Source: Chalara sp. BL73
Taxonomy: Eukaryota > Ascomycota > Leotiomycetes > Helotiales
Direction: 5' to 3'
NCBI GenBank assembly: GCA_918026815.1
Contig: CAKJVC010000147.1
Span: 310,001 to 374,000 of the forward strand
DNA length: 64,000 nt
The notes beneath the pieces were generated by a model, which worked only from the letters and a program-made list of their open reading frames with translations, was not told the DNA's origin and searched no databases. Positions 33,394-46,012 of the stretch are shown piece by piece. A program made the position numbers and the translations under genes. Within the stretch, counting starts at the first letter, position 1; each line of letters opens with the position of its first letter.

Positions 33394-34815
33394 ATGAGCA
33401 CAAGGAGTGTATCACCTGGAGGTGCTCTCCTTCGAGCATCCAGGGTTTTTTCGATCCCTACACCTCTGCCTAAACCTGCTCAGGAGCTCACCTCGTCAAT
33501 AATTTTTGAATCGGACACAGCGACCACCCATCACCCTCTTCATCAAGCTATCACAACGCCTCCTACCTCACTCGCAAGGGGCGATTGGGGCTTCAAAAGA
33601 CCTTTGCCTTTGCGGTCAACTACTCGCACATCCACCCCTCACATTCGCGTCACAGCAATTGATACAATCGAGCATATTACGGATTTCGCATCAGCGGCTG
33701 ATCATACTTTGACGTTAAAAAAATGGCAGGAGATGGGCGTAAATTTGTCTACGCCTCCTATCAAATCACGGCATTCGACATCAATTCCGGAAAAGTATCT
33801 TTCTGCTCCTCCGCAAGGTAAAGGTGTCTTTGAAAACGACGTGGATAGAACTGAGCAGGTGGAGGGCGAGCTCGGTTCGGAGGCTGTCCGGTGGAGGTAT
33901 AAAGGCCCATGGCTGGCTGGAATGTCAGAAGGCCAATTTAACAAATACATCTCTACACAAATCCGACGTCGGAAGACCGAATTCCAGCAATTCCTAAGAA
34001 AAGAATGCGCAGCAAGTTTAACACAAGAAGAGCAGAAAAACGCACGGGATGCTGGAGAAACTCTGCCAGTCCCTATTGCAGCGAGCGAAATAACAGAAGA
34101 GCAAGTAATGCAATATACCAAGGACCTTCGACAGGATGAAAAACAGCGCAACAAGTTGATTTGCAGATTTCTCGATTTGCCTCCGCTCCCAGTAGCCAAG
34201 GCACATCTGGACCTTGCATTGACCACAATGCTGGGGAAGCCGTTTAAAATGAAGGCCGAGGACTACTCTCCCTCTACGAATCCATATGCCGAGATTGGCC
34301 CCCCCAAAACGCATCCTTCTGCCGGTCTGTCGTATGGTCGCACATCTGCCACAATTTACAACCATCCATTGTTCGGACCTCAAGAATCACAACCGCCCAC
34401 AGAGGCTAGGGTAGTACAGCCCACGAAAGCCACTGTTGGCTCCTATAACGAAACCCTAGGTGTAGGAGGATTCATCACTGGCTTGCCGAGAGGCGTTAGC
34501 GGCGGATTCAAAGGCACCAATAACCCATATCAGACGCAGATCGTCCCGGGTCTCAACAGCGTCGATCCAGATAAAGAGGGCGGATCTAAGGTTTGGGTTC
34601 AACCCCAACGGGCATCTGTCGATTCGAAGGGTCAGGTGAATCTAGAGGTGGTGCTTGCTTATCCAGAAGCGATAGCCGTATTGGAAGGCAAGACGAAGGA
34701 TATCCCAACACGTGCCATGCATAACCATTTATTCGACCAGAAGTCCAAGCCTTCGCCAGCATTCAATTTCCCAAAGCCGTTCATGAGTGCGAATATCAGA
34801 GCCTCGAGAAAATAA
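33394..34815 (+). CDS. MRP51: Mitochondrial small-subunit ribosomal protein Mrp51 (bS1m)
   Basis: Single exon, 473 residues from ATG 33394; the in-frame TTG at 33370 is not used. The basic, Ser-rich N-terminus (MSTRSVSPGGALLRASRVF) suits a mitochondrial presequence. GDWGFKRPLPLRSTTRTSTP followed by AIDTIEHITDFASAADHTL is the family's diagnostic block. GPWLAGMSEGQFNKYI and the LPPLPVAKAHLDLALTTMLG segment also match. The C-terminus ends with the FNFPKPFMSAN stretch. In yeast Mrp51 is a component of the mitochondrial small ribosomal subunit and is needed for translation of mRNAs via their 5' leaders. No defects are seen. Confidence 0.93.
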   Translation: MSTRSVSPGGALLRASRVFSIPTPLPKPAQELTSSIIFESDTATTHHPLHQAITTPPTSLARGDWGFKRPLPLRSTTRTSTPHIRVTAIDTIEHITDFASAADHTLTLKKWQEMGVNLSTPPIKSRHSTSIPEKYLSAPPQGKGVFENDVDRTEQVEGELGSEAVRWRYKGPWLAGMSEGQFNKYISTQIRRRKTEFQQFLRKECAASLTQEEQKNARDAGETLPVPIAASEITEEQVMQYTKDLRQDEKQRNKLICRFLDLPPLPVAKAHLDLALTTMLGKPFKMKAEDYSPSTNPYAEIGPPKTHPSAGLSYGRTSATIYNHPLFGPQESQPPTEARVVQPTKATVGSYNETLGVGGFITGLPRGVSGGFKGTNNPYQTQIVPGLNSVDPDKEGGSKVWVQPQRASVDSKGQVNLEVVLAYPEAIAVLEGKTKDIPTRAMHNHLFDQKSKPSPAFNFPKPFMSANIRASRK

Positions 34816-35260
34816 AGTATTAGAATTTCTGGTCGTATGAAAACATTTGTACTAGTATATATGTAGATTATGAAACCTGCTGTTTTCCCGTGTAAGGTGG
34901 AAATGGCAAATAAGATTATCTTTGTACAGTGTTGTCTCCCTATCTACGTACGCCGTTTATCCATGCTCTTGATTCCTACCAAGTGTAATAAAGGCGGATG
35001 GGTAGATAGTGATACGCCCATTTCATTTTCCCAACATATATTGTTATCTTCCTTCATTGACCTACCATTCCACGAGTGAGGCGACAATATTCATGCACCC
35101 ATATACTACAATATAAATGGCTTATATATATTTCGAGTTTCTATGCTAATAGCGTAAACCCTCCTAGCTACTCATCCACTAGATATGGCATTCATGCCAC
35201 ACTTGACTATATAATGAGCTTCATGAGATTCGCTCCGTGCCCCAACCAGCTCGCAGGATT
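34816..35260. other. Convergent 3' intergenic region
   Basis: Between MRP51 and the DUF4246 gene; AT-rich with no ORF worth noting. Confidence 0.5.
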
Positions 35261-37546
35261 CTAGTGCTCGCAGAAGTAGAATGTGTCCTGGAAGAATTAG
35301 CTATTTTCTGTAGGAAAAGTCTGTATATCAAATAGACAACTCACCTTCTCTAATGCAGTATTGAATGCGTCTGTCAAGGCACCTCTTTCGTTCATCAGGC
35401 TCTGTCTGATTTCCACCGCCTACAATCTCATAATTAGCATCGATTTCCAAGATAAAACTTGAGATCACCAAGATCCAGGCGAGACGAGAACTTACGCTCT
35501 CCCAGCTTATGGGGAAATCATCCACGACCTCTATGATCTTGTCGAAAACCTCTTGCGGCAGTTTCTCAAAATGCGTCACCTTCCGCACTTCCTCCGCCCA
35601 CCAGTCTCTGCGCTGCGGCGGCACGTTCCCCGTACTTATCACCCTCACGTGCGGATCCACCAAGAACATCGCCAAGATTTTGCGGTGTCCAGGCTTCGTT
35701 GGATCAGCGAGGGAGAAGGGCTGCACGGCGTGTTGGATCACGTTGGGGAAGGCGAGGAGACGGTCGGGACGGGTGTTAACTTTGCCGAGAACTTGTAAGG
35801 CGGCTTCTTCGTTCTGGATCCCGTAGTACTCTTCTAGGGAAGACCATTCATTCTGCGGTGGTTTCATTGTCATCTCCTCGGCATCGATTGATTGTCGGAA
35901 GGCAAGATGGCTGTCGGTGACGTTCTCTTGGCCGTAGTAGTAGAGTGCCGTTGCGCAGATATGTTCATTGAGCGCTCCTTCAACGTGCCAGGAACCCCCT
36001 TCGTAATTTGGCTTCTCTGGGGTTAGATGTATATTGGCTAGAGTTTGTTAGATAGTCTACGGGTGTGGCCAGCCGGGTGTGAAGGTGTCATTTTTTAACT
36101 TACCAAGCTTGAAAATGATCTGGAGCCCAGAGGAGGCGAATTTCTCCCTTAGGTCGATCGGAAATGCACCATGAGCTTCCTTAATAGAATCCGCGAACGG
36201 CTCGAACTCTTTCGGTTCTGGCTGGATGAGAATACGATGTTCCTCTACCCAGTCTCTGTACCCATCATCCCATCTAAGTTCCTCATCCGTATCCTCGCCG
36301 GAATCATTGTCACCCCCTGCACCATTTTCTGCGAATTCACCATTATCATAGGCAGTATTGTTCCCATTGTTGCTTCTATCTCCAGAGCGTAGATATCTTA
36401 GCCCTCGTGGCAGAACGTAATCATCATCGCCTTTTGAGTCAATAGGGATACGAATCCTGCTGTGGAACCAGGAAAGAGTCTCATTCCACAGTGGAATCGC
36501 GCAATCAACAAACTGCTCAAGTACCTTGTACAATTCTGCGTGCTTTCTTGGATGCAAATTGTTGATGTAGCTGGTAATTTCTGCGCTTCCCTCCCTATTG
36601 AACTTTACATCTGAGGGCAACCATTGATAACTTCCCCATGCCTTGAGATTATCGCCATTCCCCCATGATTTCGATCTCTGAAAAACTACGCTTATATCAT
36701 CTGGCACAGGAATTTGGTCTCCCATGCCACTGTAAGAGACGCAATTGGCCAGCGGAACATTACCTTGTGGAAGAACTTTGGAAAGTCCATATACAAACGG
36801 AAATAAAGATGGGTGTAAAAGATCAAGGACTTTATTATCAGATCCTGGGTGCCTGTGCAGGTAGAGAAGTGTCAGATTCGGGTAAGTCACCCTGACAAAA
36901 AAAGAATGGTGAACCAGTGGGCTTACGAACCAATCTTTTTGTTTTTCTGGTACATCTTCGAGAGGATGAACATGCTTGATGAGGGACTCCTTGAGTTCAG
37001 GTGGAATGGCTGTATCTGATTTGACCACAGTTGCCTCAGCATCAAAGACCGCCATGATTCCGGTTTTCTTAAAGACTTCTGCCTTCTCTCGAAGCTCTTT
37101 GACGCACTGAGAACATAAGCATCTGAAATGATACTTCCTACGTTATCAAAACTCACATATTCGAACATTTTCTCAGACAAAATTACATCATTAAGCTCTT
37201 CGTCATGCTCAGAAGCCTCTGCAAGCCATCTTGACAAGATTTCTTCGTCAAACACTTTTCGCTCCCAGTCTGGCTTGTCTGAGATTTTGTTGATGAAGTC
37301 AAGCATTCTCTGTTCACGCACTGAAACGCCTTCTCCGGCAAAAAAGTCAGCAATGGCATGAGGAAACCTCTCGGATTTCGAAGCATCTCGATTCCATTTC
37401 GGAAGATGCTCCACGGGCAGACCAAGACCTGGGAGCTGAAGTTCAGTGTTAATGGTGCTGCGGTCTGGGAGCGATATTTGTGAATCGGTGTCCATTTCTA
37501 ATGTTCGCAACACTCTCTTATAGAGATACCAGAGGACATGTGTCAT
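35261..37546 (-). CDS. DUF4246 family protein
   Basis: Six exons on the minus strand: 37546-37157, 37106-36931, 36852-36104, 36037-35496, 35419-35345 and 35287-35261, about 652 residues. If translation starts at the more usual ATG 37495 (MDTDSQISLPDRS) it is 635. Splicing restores the family pattern: SDKPDWERKVFDEEI, CVKELREKAEVF, KDWHPGSDNKVLDLLHPSLF, the GSYQWLPSDVKF block, GGSWHVEGALNEHICATALY and SDSHLAFR-like sequence, ending in FYFCEH. The last exon is only 27 nt. A region rich in Asn/Gly/Asp (around 36250-36420) is an insertion typical of variable loops. The family is widespread and multicopy in ascomycetes. Its function is not established to my knowledge; the WHVEG histidine may bind metal, which is speculation. 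Confidence 0.9.
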
Positions 37547-38820
37547 GAGCAATAAGATGAGCTGTGTCTGAAGGTCATGTCTTGAAGGATCTCCTTTTAC
37601 TTAAGGGGGGGTTTGCTTTAGCGGATACTTGGCTTGGCGCTCTTGTGGCTTACTCTAGCGAACAGGCAACAAGCCCCTCAAAAGTAAATATAAACATTGT
37701 TGGCCGTAGTCTTTCCTGCTAGCTGACTTTAAGAACCTTCTCAATTGAAGATAAGTACACTGTAGCCTTGCCTGGTGGATATGAAATCAGGCAAGATTTG
37801 CTGGGGTTGCGGTATGAGGCTAGCTGCTAGCTATGGGAGCCATATGATTTCAGCTTTCAAGTCCAGGTCATCTGATCTAGTGATCAAGACCAAGAAGGGA
37901 CACTCCGTGATGCAACCTGTCTGAAATTCTCCATAGAAGGCGAGTTCTGGCTCAAGGGCATAGCTGTGTATTCCGAAGTACATGCGTTTCCCTCTCGGTG
38001 ACGTATCTGCACGGAAGACGACGTGTTTGGAGCACGCTTTTGCAGATGCCATTAAAACTTCCATCTGAGCAATTTTTACATTGTGCATGAGGCATATGTC
38101 CGTCACGGGCTTCTCTCAGGGTAACGTGGAGTGCAAAGACTCCAGAAAAGGGCCAACTAAGATCGAACATACTTGAGGCTGAGTATTGTAAAACATGCGG
38201 ATGCAAGATGCCGGTCCAGATTGATGTACTCCGAATTATACATTTACTCTAAGAGCAATGCCATTGCACTCACTAACTTCGCCCTGAGCCCGTTTTGTTT
38301 GACGGAATTCGAGTCGATCACGATGTCTACGGAGGTTGAGATAGAGTGAAGTTTTACGTGCATTGATCGCCTCATGGCACGTGCATTTCTCTCAGGCACA
38401 TCTTCCCGTGCGCCACTCATCTCCTCTTTGACTGAGGCGCAGCCCTCAAGGCAGCTTTTCGGACTTTGAAGCATTCAAAATCAAACAAAGACTGCTCAAA
38501 ATCTCGTACATAACAAGAGAAGCCTCTAGGCACGACCTTCTACTTACCGAAAGCGGGGAGACAGGTACACAGCCGCCGCCATTGGCTGTATTTCATTTCT
38601 AATCACTCTAAGCTGCTGGAGCATACGCACATGCAGGCTGCCATCAAAGTATAAATATTACCAGTGCCAGATCTATTCCACCTTTTTCTTCATCTTCCTA
38701 ATTGAACAGACTTCTCTGCAAGTGCGAAATCTAAAGACGACCTAGTGACATTGGGATCCATCGTCCTCACGTGAAAAATTCAAGCAAACTAATCGGGCAT
38801 CTGGAGAAAAGTCCACCATT
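37547..38820. other. Divergent intergenic region with a weak candidate gene
   Basis: Holds the promoters of the DUF4246 gene and of the gene at 38821, plus the weak minus-strand candidate listed separately. A pair of CACGTG-like words lies near 38374 and 38769. Confidence 0.4.
37831..38474 (-). CDS. Possible spliced hypothetical gene
   Basis: A minus-strand frame starts with ATG at 38474 and reaches a consensus donor (GTGAGT at 38273) after 67 codons. Open frames continue at 38206-37952 and 38106-37831, but I could not find a single acceptor that links them with confidence. The downstream piece (VVFRADTSPRGKRMYFGIHS) looks protein-like. No family is recognised. It may be a real gene with several introns or unrelated open frames. 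Confidence 0.28.
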
Positions 38821-41427
38821 ATGGAGGCTATCAATAAACAAGAGTTCCGTATTCGCGAGCTCAGCACTAGAAGCGTTCTCTTGTTTCCCACCAGAGCTCA
38901 GATCATACGGGATATCAAAAATATTGCTCTCGAGCCAGGACAGAATCAGATTATCGTCGATGGATTGGCGCCGACAGTAGATGAACACAGCATCAAGGTG
39001 GAAGGAACCGGAGCGGTGGGTTTGACCTGTATACTTTTAATAATATCCAATACTAATTTATAGTTAGGCTACCATCAGTGATGTAACTGTTGATCTTCTT
39101 CCCAATCGAGAAGTGTTTGAAGACATTTACCCCTCTGATTCCGAGGAAGACGACGATGACGATGATGAAAGTGAAGATGAGCTTGAGAACGATGCTATAA
39201 AAGCCGTTAATGAGAAGCTCAAATCTCTGAACGTTGAACTTGGAGTCGTGAGAGAGACAATGAGCTCAGCGCTCCAACGACTCCAGATACTGGATTATGT
39301 TGGTTCAAGTGTCTCTACTAATCGACCGCCCCTAGGTATGGCTTTTATTACTACTTATGATAAATTTTTGGATCTGGTGTCTAATATAATCGAACTAACT
39401 GGAATCGTACAGGAGAGCTGGATCCTTTGTTGAGCACATACAAGGACGAGCGAGTAAAGATCTATAGTGATCGCAAACAGTCCACACAAACCGAAGACAG
39501 CATACAAAAGGAAATCAAGAAGCTCAACAAGGAGAAACTCAAGTTAGCAAAGGAGCTGTTAAAAGCACAGGAGAAGGCTAAAAAAGAGAAGCTCAAGCTT
39601 AAAGAAAAAGCGCTGCGTAAGAAGGCGGAACTCTATCAGGAGAAATTGCGGATTAGGGCCGAGCGGGAGTCTTTCTGGCCCAAGAAGGTCTACCGCGTCA
39701 CGATCAATCTGGAGTTGTCAGCTGAGACTCCTGGATCTTCTCGCCGGAGTTCAATTGCTGGCGACACTATAACCGATGTGAATCCTCCTTCAAATAATCT
39801 TGCATCCACGACTTTCCACGAGCCGGGCAAGGTTATACCTGGCGAGGTCTCGCTATCACTCTCATACATCACCTACAGTGCGTCGTGGGCTCCACGATAC
39901 GACCTCAGTCTCAACTCCCTTAAAGGCACCGGAACATTAGACTATGGTGCCGAGTTGACAAACACAACATCCGAGATCTGGAAAGACGCAAAGGTCATTC
40001 TTTCCACCTCGCAAACCACATTTTCTGGTCTAAATGAGACTATTCCGACGCTCAACCCGTGGCACGTTCGTCTGCAAAAGGGTCAGAGGTATGGATATCA
40101 AGACGCCCTCGAAAGTGCCGCAGAACTGGCGGCCAAATCCGCACAAAAGAACGATTTACTTTCTCAATCCCAGAAACCTCGACACGAGATCTTCGGCGTG
40201 GACAATAGCGTCACAGAAGCATATGTCACAGCCGAAAACAAGAAGCGACGTGATAAGAAGGAGAAAGAAGCCGCAGCAGCAGAAGCCTACGTTGTAGCAA
40301 CCGAAGTCGCACCCCCGAAACCGATAGCAAATGCATTCCCACAAGGAGCTGGAGGACTTTTTGGGAGCATGGGTCATGCCGCGGCATTCGGAACCGGGGC
40401 GCCTCCACCTCCGCCTACTGTTTCTAGAGCTGGCGCGCCTCCTGGAGCGAATAGGTACAGGGCGATGGATGCCAGATCGAAAACCCTATCGTTTCAAAGC
40501 CAGGCGATCGACGAAATAGTAGAGCGCGGCGAGCGTCTCGACTCGACGCTCAGCTACCTTGCCGCAGCCCCTGATCCCAACTCACTCGTCTTCGAAGAAG
40601 GCTCCTGGGCCGAAGCAGGCCTAACAACGACGTACGACGTGCCGGGCCTCAAAACGCTCGCGCCGTCCAACAGCACCATCAAGCACAAGATCGCCAAGGT
40701 GCACTTCTCCAACGTGGCCTTCTCGCACATCATCGTGCCCAAGCTCCGAGACGTCGCGTTCCTGAAAGCCAGCCTGCGAAACGCCAGCAAGATCACGCTG
40801 CTGAAGGGGCCGGTGGGGCTAAGCCTCGACGGCGCGTTCCTGGGGCAGGCAACATTCCCGCGGTGCTCGGCGGGGGCGTCATTCACCATGAGCCTAGGCG
40901 TCGACCCGGCGATCCAGATCGCGTACGCGAAGCCGACGGTGCACCGCAGCCAGACGGGCAACTTCCCCTTCACGAAGGAGGACAGCAACATCTTCACGCG
41001 CAGCATAGTGGTCACCAACACGAAGCACAACGCCCCCGTCGAGCTGACCGTGCTGGACCAGGTGCCCATCTCCGAGGACGAGAAGCTCCGCATCGAGATC
41101 CGCAACCCGCACGGCCTGAAGGCAGGCGGGAGCCTCGTGCGCACCGGCGCAAACGCCACGGAGACCGCCGCCGGCGCCACCACCTCGTCGGCCAAAACGG
41201 CTGCCGTCGCCGCGCCGGGCGCCGCGAGGGCCGCGAGGGCGAGCGTCCATGGCGAGCATAGCGCGAAGGACGTTGCTAAGGTGAATTGGGGATCCGCGGA
41301 AGCGAGCGCCAGCGCGAAGGGCGGCGAGGTCTCGTGGTCGGTGAGGCTGAACCCTGGATGCGCCGTCCGGTTATCGTTGGAATACGAAGCTACATTCCCG
41401 AACGGCGAGGCGGTCGTGAATCGATGA
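38821..41427 (+). CDS. DUF4140/DUF4139 (mucoidy inhibitor-like) protein
   Basis: Three exons (38821-39015, 39068-39335, 39413-41427) give 825 residues. The N-terminal unit (FRIRELSTRSVLLFPTRAQI, then IIVDGLAPTVDEHSIKVEG) is the DUF4140 strand-rich domain. An acidic stretch (SDSEEDDDDDDESEDE) and a long Lys/Glu coiled coil (residues about 175-235) follow. The C-terminal DUF4139 beta-domain includes VSLSLSYITYSASWAPRYDL and YGAELTNTTSEIWKDAKVIL. It closes with NPGCAVRLSLEYEATFPNGE. An Ala/Pro-rich linker (GTGAPPPPPTVSRAGAPPG) divides DUF4139. Bacterial relatives were named for mucoidy control; the fungal role is unknown. GC content rises sharply from about 40500 to the stop, giving long antisense frames that I reject. 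Confidence 0.9.
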
Positions 41428-42022
41428 GGAAGGTTTTGCTTTGGGTAGGATGGAAAGGCGTAGGATGGGAGCAAGGGGCTATCAGGGTTCCGGGGTATTT
41501 GGTTCTGTTATTAAAATGAAGGCAGGGTAGCTAATGGCATGTCACATATATAATGGATGCACGATTCTCAAGCTTGTTTCTGAAATAACTCTTTCCATGC
41601 TGCAACGGCCAGGGATGTTATATGTTTGGACGAGTATCAGCGAGGAAAGGCCATAGTAGATGGCTTCAAAATGAATGAGTCAAACACATCTTTCTGAGTA
41701 GACTTCTCATGCGTAACGTCAACATCAAGACCATACGCGAAGTGATTTTGTTGTCTTGATATATATGTATATTCAATGAAGATATCATCTCTAAAGCTAT
41801 ATACACTTTTCCCTTCCTAATTTTATTTACAATTCCTTGCCACAAAATAATAAATGCAACATATGATGCAACACCGACCCGATGCAATGCAATATACAGA
41901 ATACGCCGATGCGAGGTATATAAGTTCGTAAAACGCCAGTGCCATGCCGCTAATATGCCAAAATCATCCACCAATGCAGCCATGCCATGCACCACCTTAT
42001 CTACCATTTCGTGTTGTATGTA
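41428..42022. other. Convergent 3' intergenic region
   Basis: Between the DUF4139 gene and the GPCR gene; the switch from GC-rich coding to AT-rich sequence is abrupt. No gene is seen. Confidence 0.5.
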
Positions 42023-44259
42023 CTATATTTTCTTCTCGGGGTTTGCCCCGTTGTTTTCGTTTTGTTTGGAGTTCGTAAACTCCGGTGATGAGGGTGGTAT
42101 GACGTTGATCTTCAATGCATTCGCATTCCTGTCCGTCCTAACCGGGCTCGCGGTACGTACCTCCTCCATCGGATTCCCCCTCTCCGTCAGGTTAGGTGTC
42201 TCTTCTGTTAACGGACTCATACCAGCATCCAGACCCGCAACCTCCCACCAACTACGCTCCGTCCTCCTGTTCTCTCCACCAAGTGCCTGGCCGCTCAGAC
42301 TTGCGCTTTCCAACCGCTGCTGCTGTATGGCCATCTCCTCGTCACGTCGCCGATACGCAGCTCTCGCCTCTCTGATCATCTCATCTCTCGTCTTCCCTGG
42401 GCCATGAACAACACGCCGTTTCCTCAAACCGCGCCAACCCGTCCAGAACCGCAGGGAGCCAAAGAAGGAACCGCTGTTTCCAGGAATATGTCGCCATGGT
42501 TTCTCGCGTGTGGAAAAAAGCCAGCAGTCTACAGCAGCTTGGGATGCCAAGCATATTGTGGTTATGCAGCCTAACACAAAAGGTGGATTTGCGGTAAATT
42601 GATTGCGATACTGCAAGATATGGGACACGAATGGTACGAGCCACATTCCAATATAGACCAAAGGGTATATGAAGAGGAAACGTAATTGCCGTCGGATTTT
42701 GTCACGTGTGCGTAGCAGTTCCGAAACAGCGAGATCTTGTCCTCGAGAGTTGACAAGGCGGAGTCGAGTGATGGGCAGAGGTTCAGGACCTTGGTCGTCC
42801 CCAGCGGGCTGAGATTCGAGCACAGTGAAAATGTCAACTATGGAGCGCGCGGTGGCGGGTGAGTTCGGCGTGGATGTCACGCGGGTGACGAAGGAGTCAT
42901 GGAATGATGTTACTCTACTGTGGGGCGTATTGTTGCCAACAGTGAGTGCGGAATGAGGTGTTGTCGGCATGGTGCCTGGGTACGAAGCAATCGGTTGCGG
43001 AGACGAAGGTGCTGTGAGAAACGGAGTGCCAATATTCCGATCTACTGGCGGCGTGTCCCCAGTTGGTATCGAAGGACTGATGGAGATGAGGTTCGACCAA
43101 ATAAAGCGATGGGCACCACTTGATGGACTCAGAGGTGTGTTCTGAATTGTCTCCATAGTCTCCACTGTTGATATAGACTGTTGTCTTCGTCGTGAAGTCG
43201 GCCTAGACTTTGGTGCAAGGCCATTGAGCACGAGTGGTGGCGATTGTGGTAGACCATTTACTTGCGGCACTCTGTCTCCTCGTTCTGATCCGTCGTTAGA
43301 GTCGTCGGAATGGGATATGGCTGTTTTAGCGAATCCATGAAATTTAGCTCGGACATAGAAATAGATCGATGCATAGATGCCGAGAATAACGAGGAAAATG
43401 ATATATCGCGGAACCCAGGCCAGAGCAAGGCGGTACCAGAAAGGTCGTATGGGAAGGTAGCAGCTATGAAATTTCCGTTAGCTTCTTACTAAGCTGACAT
43501 TTTCGTCAAGATAGCCGTCTCGTGGTACTCGGAGGTAGTTGTTACACAGAGATTGCGCTATGAATTTTACTTACTATGTGCCGCCATTCACATAAGCATT
43601 CTCTTTGTTGACAAACGCTAGTGAAGCCTATTCACTGATTAGTTCTTCTGTTCACAATCTCATTAAGAAAGGGGTTCTCCACAATCCACATACCATGGCA
43701 AGGGGATACACCAACCATATCGCGTACGCCACCCTTCTATACGGATACAACCCACCCTCACCACTGATCACCCTTGGCTTGAATATATATAACGCGGAGT
43801 GAACAGCGATCATCAGAACCGCGACATCTGAGGCCTCGATGCCAACAGATAGGAAGAAGCCGTTAACCTGGCAGAAACGCGATGAGTCTAGAACAGGACC
43901 GCGCGCAAAGGTTACGATGGGGTGGATCATGAACCAGAGGGCTTTGAACATGTCACTTTGGATCAAAAGCATGACCAAACTAACCATTGTTAGCTTCCGC
44001 ACCTTCTTCTCTTCTATTGCGGAACGTATTTGGGAGATTCTTACTCGTGTCTAAAGCTCCGCCGCATCTTGATGAACCAGTAGAAGGCCAAAATCGCGGA
44101 CGCAACGCTAAAGCTTGAGAACACCAAGGCGAGGATCTGCAGTGTATGCTCCTGCGAGTCCGGCAGACCGTTTGTATGTGTAGCATCTGAATTGCCTAGA
44201 TCTCTGCCCCAGATTGTGTACTCTGCCACCGCTGCTGCGATGAGGGCGAGCGGCGCCAT
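42023..44259 (-). CDS. GPR1: GPR1/Git3-type G-protein-coupled receptor
   Basis: Four exons on the minus strand (44259-44045, 43979-43694, 43627-43575, 43463-42023) give 664 residues. TM1 lies in LQILALVFSSFSVASAILAF; after it comes KMRRSFRHD and then LVMLLIQSDMFKALWFMIHP for TM2. CQVNGFFLSVGIEASDVAVL, IWLVYPLAMASLAFVN, YCYLPIRPFWYRLALAWVPR and RYIIFLVILGIYASIYFYV give TM3-TM5. A very long third cytoplasmic loop (about 240 residues, Ser/Thr/Pro-rich) is typical of Git3/GPR1. It leads to the Gpa2-coupling C-terminal domain: KIRRQLRFLFIYPLVYIGMW, then CITTICLASQAAVDCWLFST. Known members sense sugars or amino acids and activate cAMP/PKA through Gpa2. The tail is rich in phosphorylatable residues. 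The ligand here is unknown. Confidence 0.93.
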
Positions 44260-46012
44260 CGAGAAAACGGCTGTCGACTTGCAGTTGATGCGGCAGGTAG
44301 GAAGGCTGTTGGGGCGAGGCTATCGGATGGTTGGTTTCCTACTTCGTGAGAAAAACATGATTCCCTTTGCTGGAGATGCTCCGTATCAGTGCGGTTGTGC
44401 GCTAGAAGTTTGTGTTGAGGAGGTTCGTAGCGTGAATCTATCCAATGCTGGTCAGTGCCGAAAGGGCCAGAATGTGTCAGGCTGTTGGCGGCGGGTGTTA
44501 GTCTAGTGTATATGTGCTGTGCTGTGCTGGCTGGCCGGGCTCTCATCAAACTTTGAAGGCGTTCGGCGTCTCCTTGCACAAACCTGGTTGGAAGCAGGGC
44601 GGCGGTGTGTGTTGGCCAACTCTCAAGCTTCAGTGGGGTAGCTTGGTCACATTCCGCATGGACGAATGTTCTTTTTTGTTTTCCTGCCGGTGCCCTTTAT
44701 TTATAGTCCGAAAATAAAGAAGGAATGGAAAATGGGAGAAAGAGAAAGAGAAAGAGAAAGAGAGAGAGGAAAGAGACCAAAGAAAGAGAGGATTGAAGGG
44801 CGGCGGTATGTACAAGTATTGGCGGAGACACACAAAAGGAGAGAAAAGATGATACACATGAAGGGTCCTTCCCTTGGTCTTGGCCCGATCGTTATTTCTG
44901 GCTCGGTAAATGTATTTTCTGTGAGCTTTGAAGCGCGGGCGATCCAATCACCTACCAAGCCTCATCCTCCCATTTAGCATAGCCTGACTAAGAAATCCTA
45001 TACTGTAACCAAAAATGCGACCTTTTATCACACGCTACGCTACGCCCGTCATCGTTTTCATCATCTTGAACCGCCCATCATCATGTTTTTAAACATCCCA
45101 AGTATATATACGGGTAATTGGGTGGGTGTATACGCGGAATGTAAATTTGGAGGATGACAGCATCCTATTAATTGATGATTGAGATATTTTTACCAGCCAC
45201 CCTGTCGTCCGGCGCGGCTACCGGTGCTCAGGGTCTGCACGGTGCGCCCAACGCCCAGTGCCTAACTGCCAGCCCTCTTGGCTCCATCCCGAAGAAATGG
45301 TAACCAAAAGGTACATATCCAGCCAGTGGAGAGAGTGGAGGGCTACATCAGGAAGGTCATATCAAACCATATCAAAAGTCTGGGGAAGCTGAGCTTAATA
45401 TAACTGGCATCCCCATCACTTGCCGACTGTCAACTGTGCTGGAAAGGTTGAGAAAGCCTTGAAAAGCCTTGAGGGAGGGAGACAGAAATGGCGGCATAAT
45501 AGACTTCTCCCACTCTTCGTCCCCCCCGAGTCGTGAAGTCCAAAACCCCTCATCTCATTGGAGCGATACCGAAGTCAGGTGTCATGGAGATTTTGATGCT
45601 GAGAGCAAATGACACACCAGTGGCAGCTTGCAGCAAGGTGGCTTCGGGATGGCTCGCCTATGGCGGTCAAACAGGCTGAATTTAGCGAGCTTTCTATATT
45701 GACGAATTTTATTGTAAGCCGCCGACGTTCCGTACAGTAAGTACATGCAAGAAAATTTGAATAAGACCGGAGAGGTCAGGCTATTTTAATTTTGCGGGCT
45801 GTTGCGCCTGCCGGTTTCGAAGTTGGAAGTCTTCAACCTCTGTTCGGGGTTATAAACAACTTTGTTATACATAGGAATCAATGTTTATGATATATTAATA
45901 TATCCACGCTTTTTGATGTAGCCAAACCACTTCCAGATATCACCCTACTCATTACTCAAGATCTTCTCCTTTTCCATGCCTTGCACACTTTTAGTTCATT
46001 AAAGATGGTGGA
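44260..46012. other. GPR1 upstream region, 1.75 kb
   Basis: Contains a purine-rich microsatellite (listed separately), a C-run near 45523, and short chance frames. It separates the GPR1 start (minus) from the 3' end of the MFS gene (minus), so only one promoter is expected here. The extra length may hold long leader or upstream control sequence, as is common for nutrient-receptor genes. Confidence 0.45.
44734..44791. repeat. GAGAAA/GA purine-rich microsatellite
   Basis: Alternating GAGAAA and GAGA units run for about 58 bases. Read on the minus strand, the sense strand of GPR1, this is a CTTT/CT pyrimidine tract about 480-530 nt upstream of the ATG. Confidence 0.85.

Noticed and set aside
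40554..41474. 306-codon minus-strand ORF antisense to the DUF4139 gene
   Set aside because: It is a shadow produced by GC-rich codons of the sense gene; composition is Ala/Pro/Ser noise with no domain.
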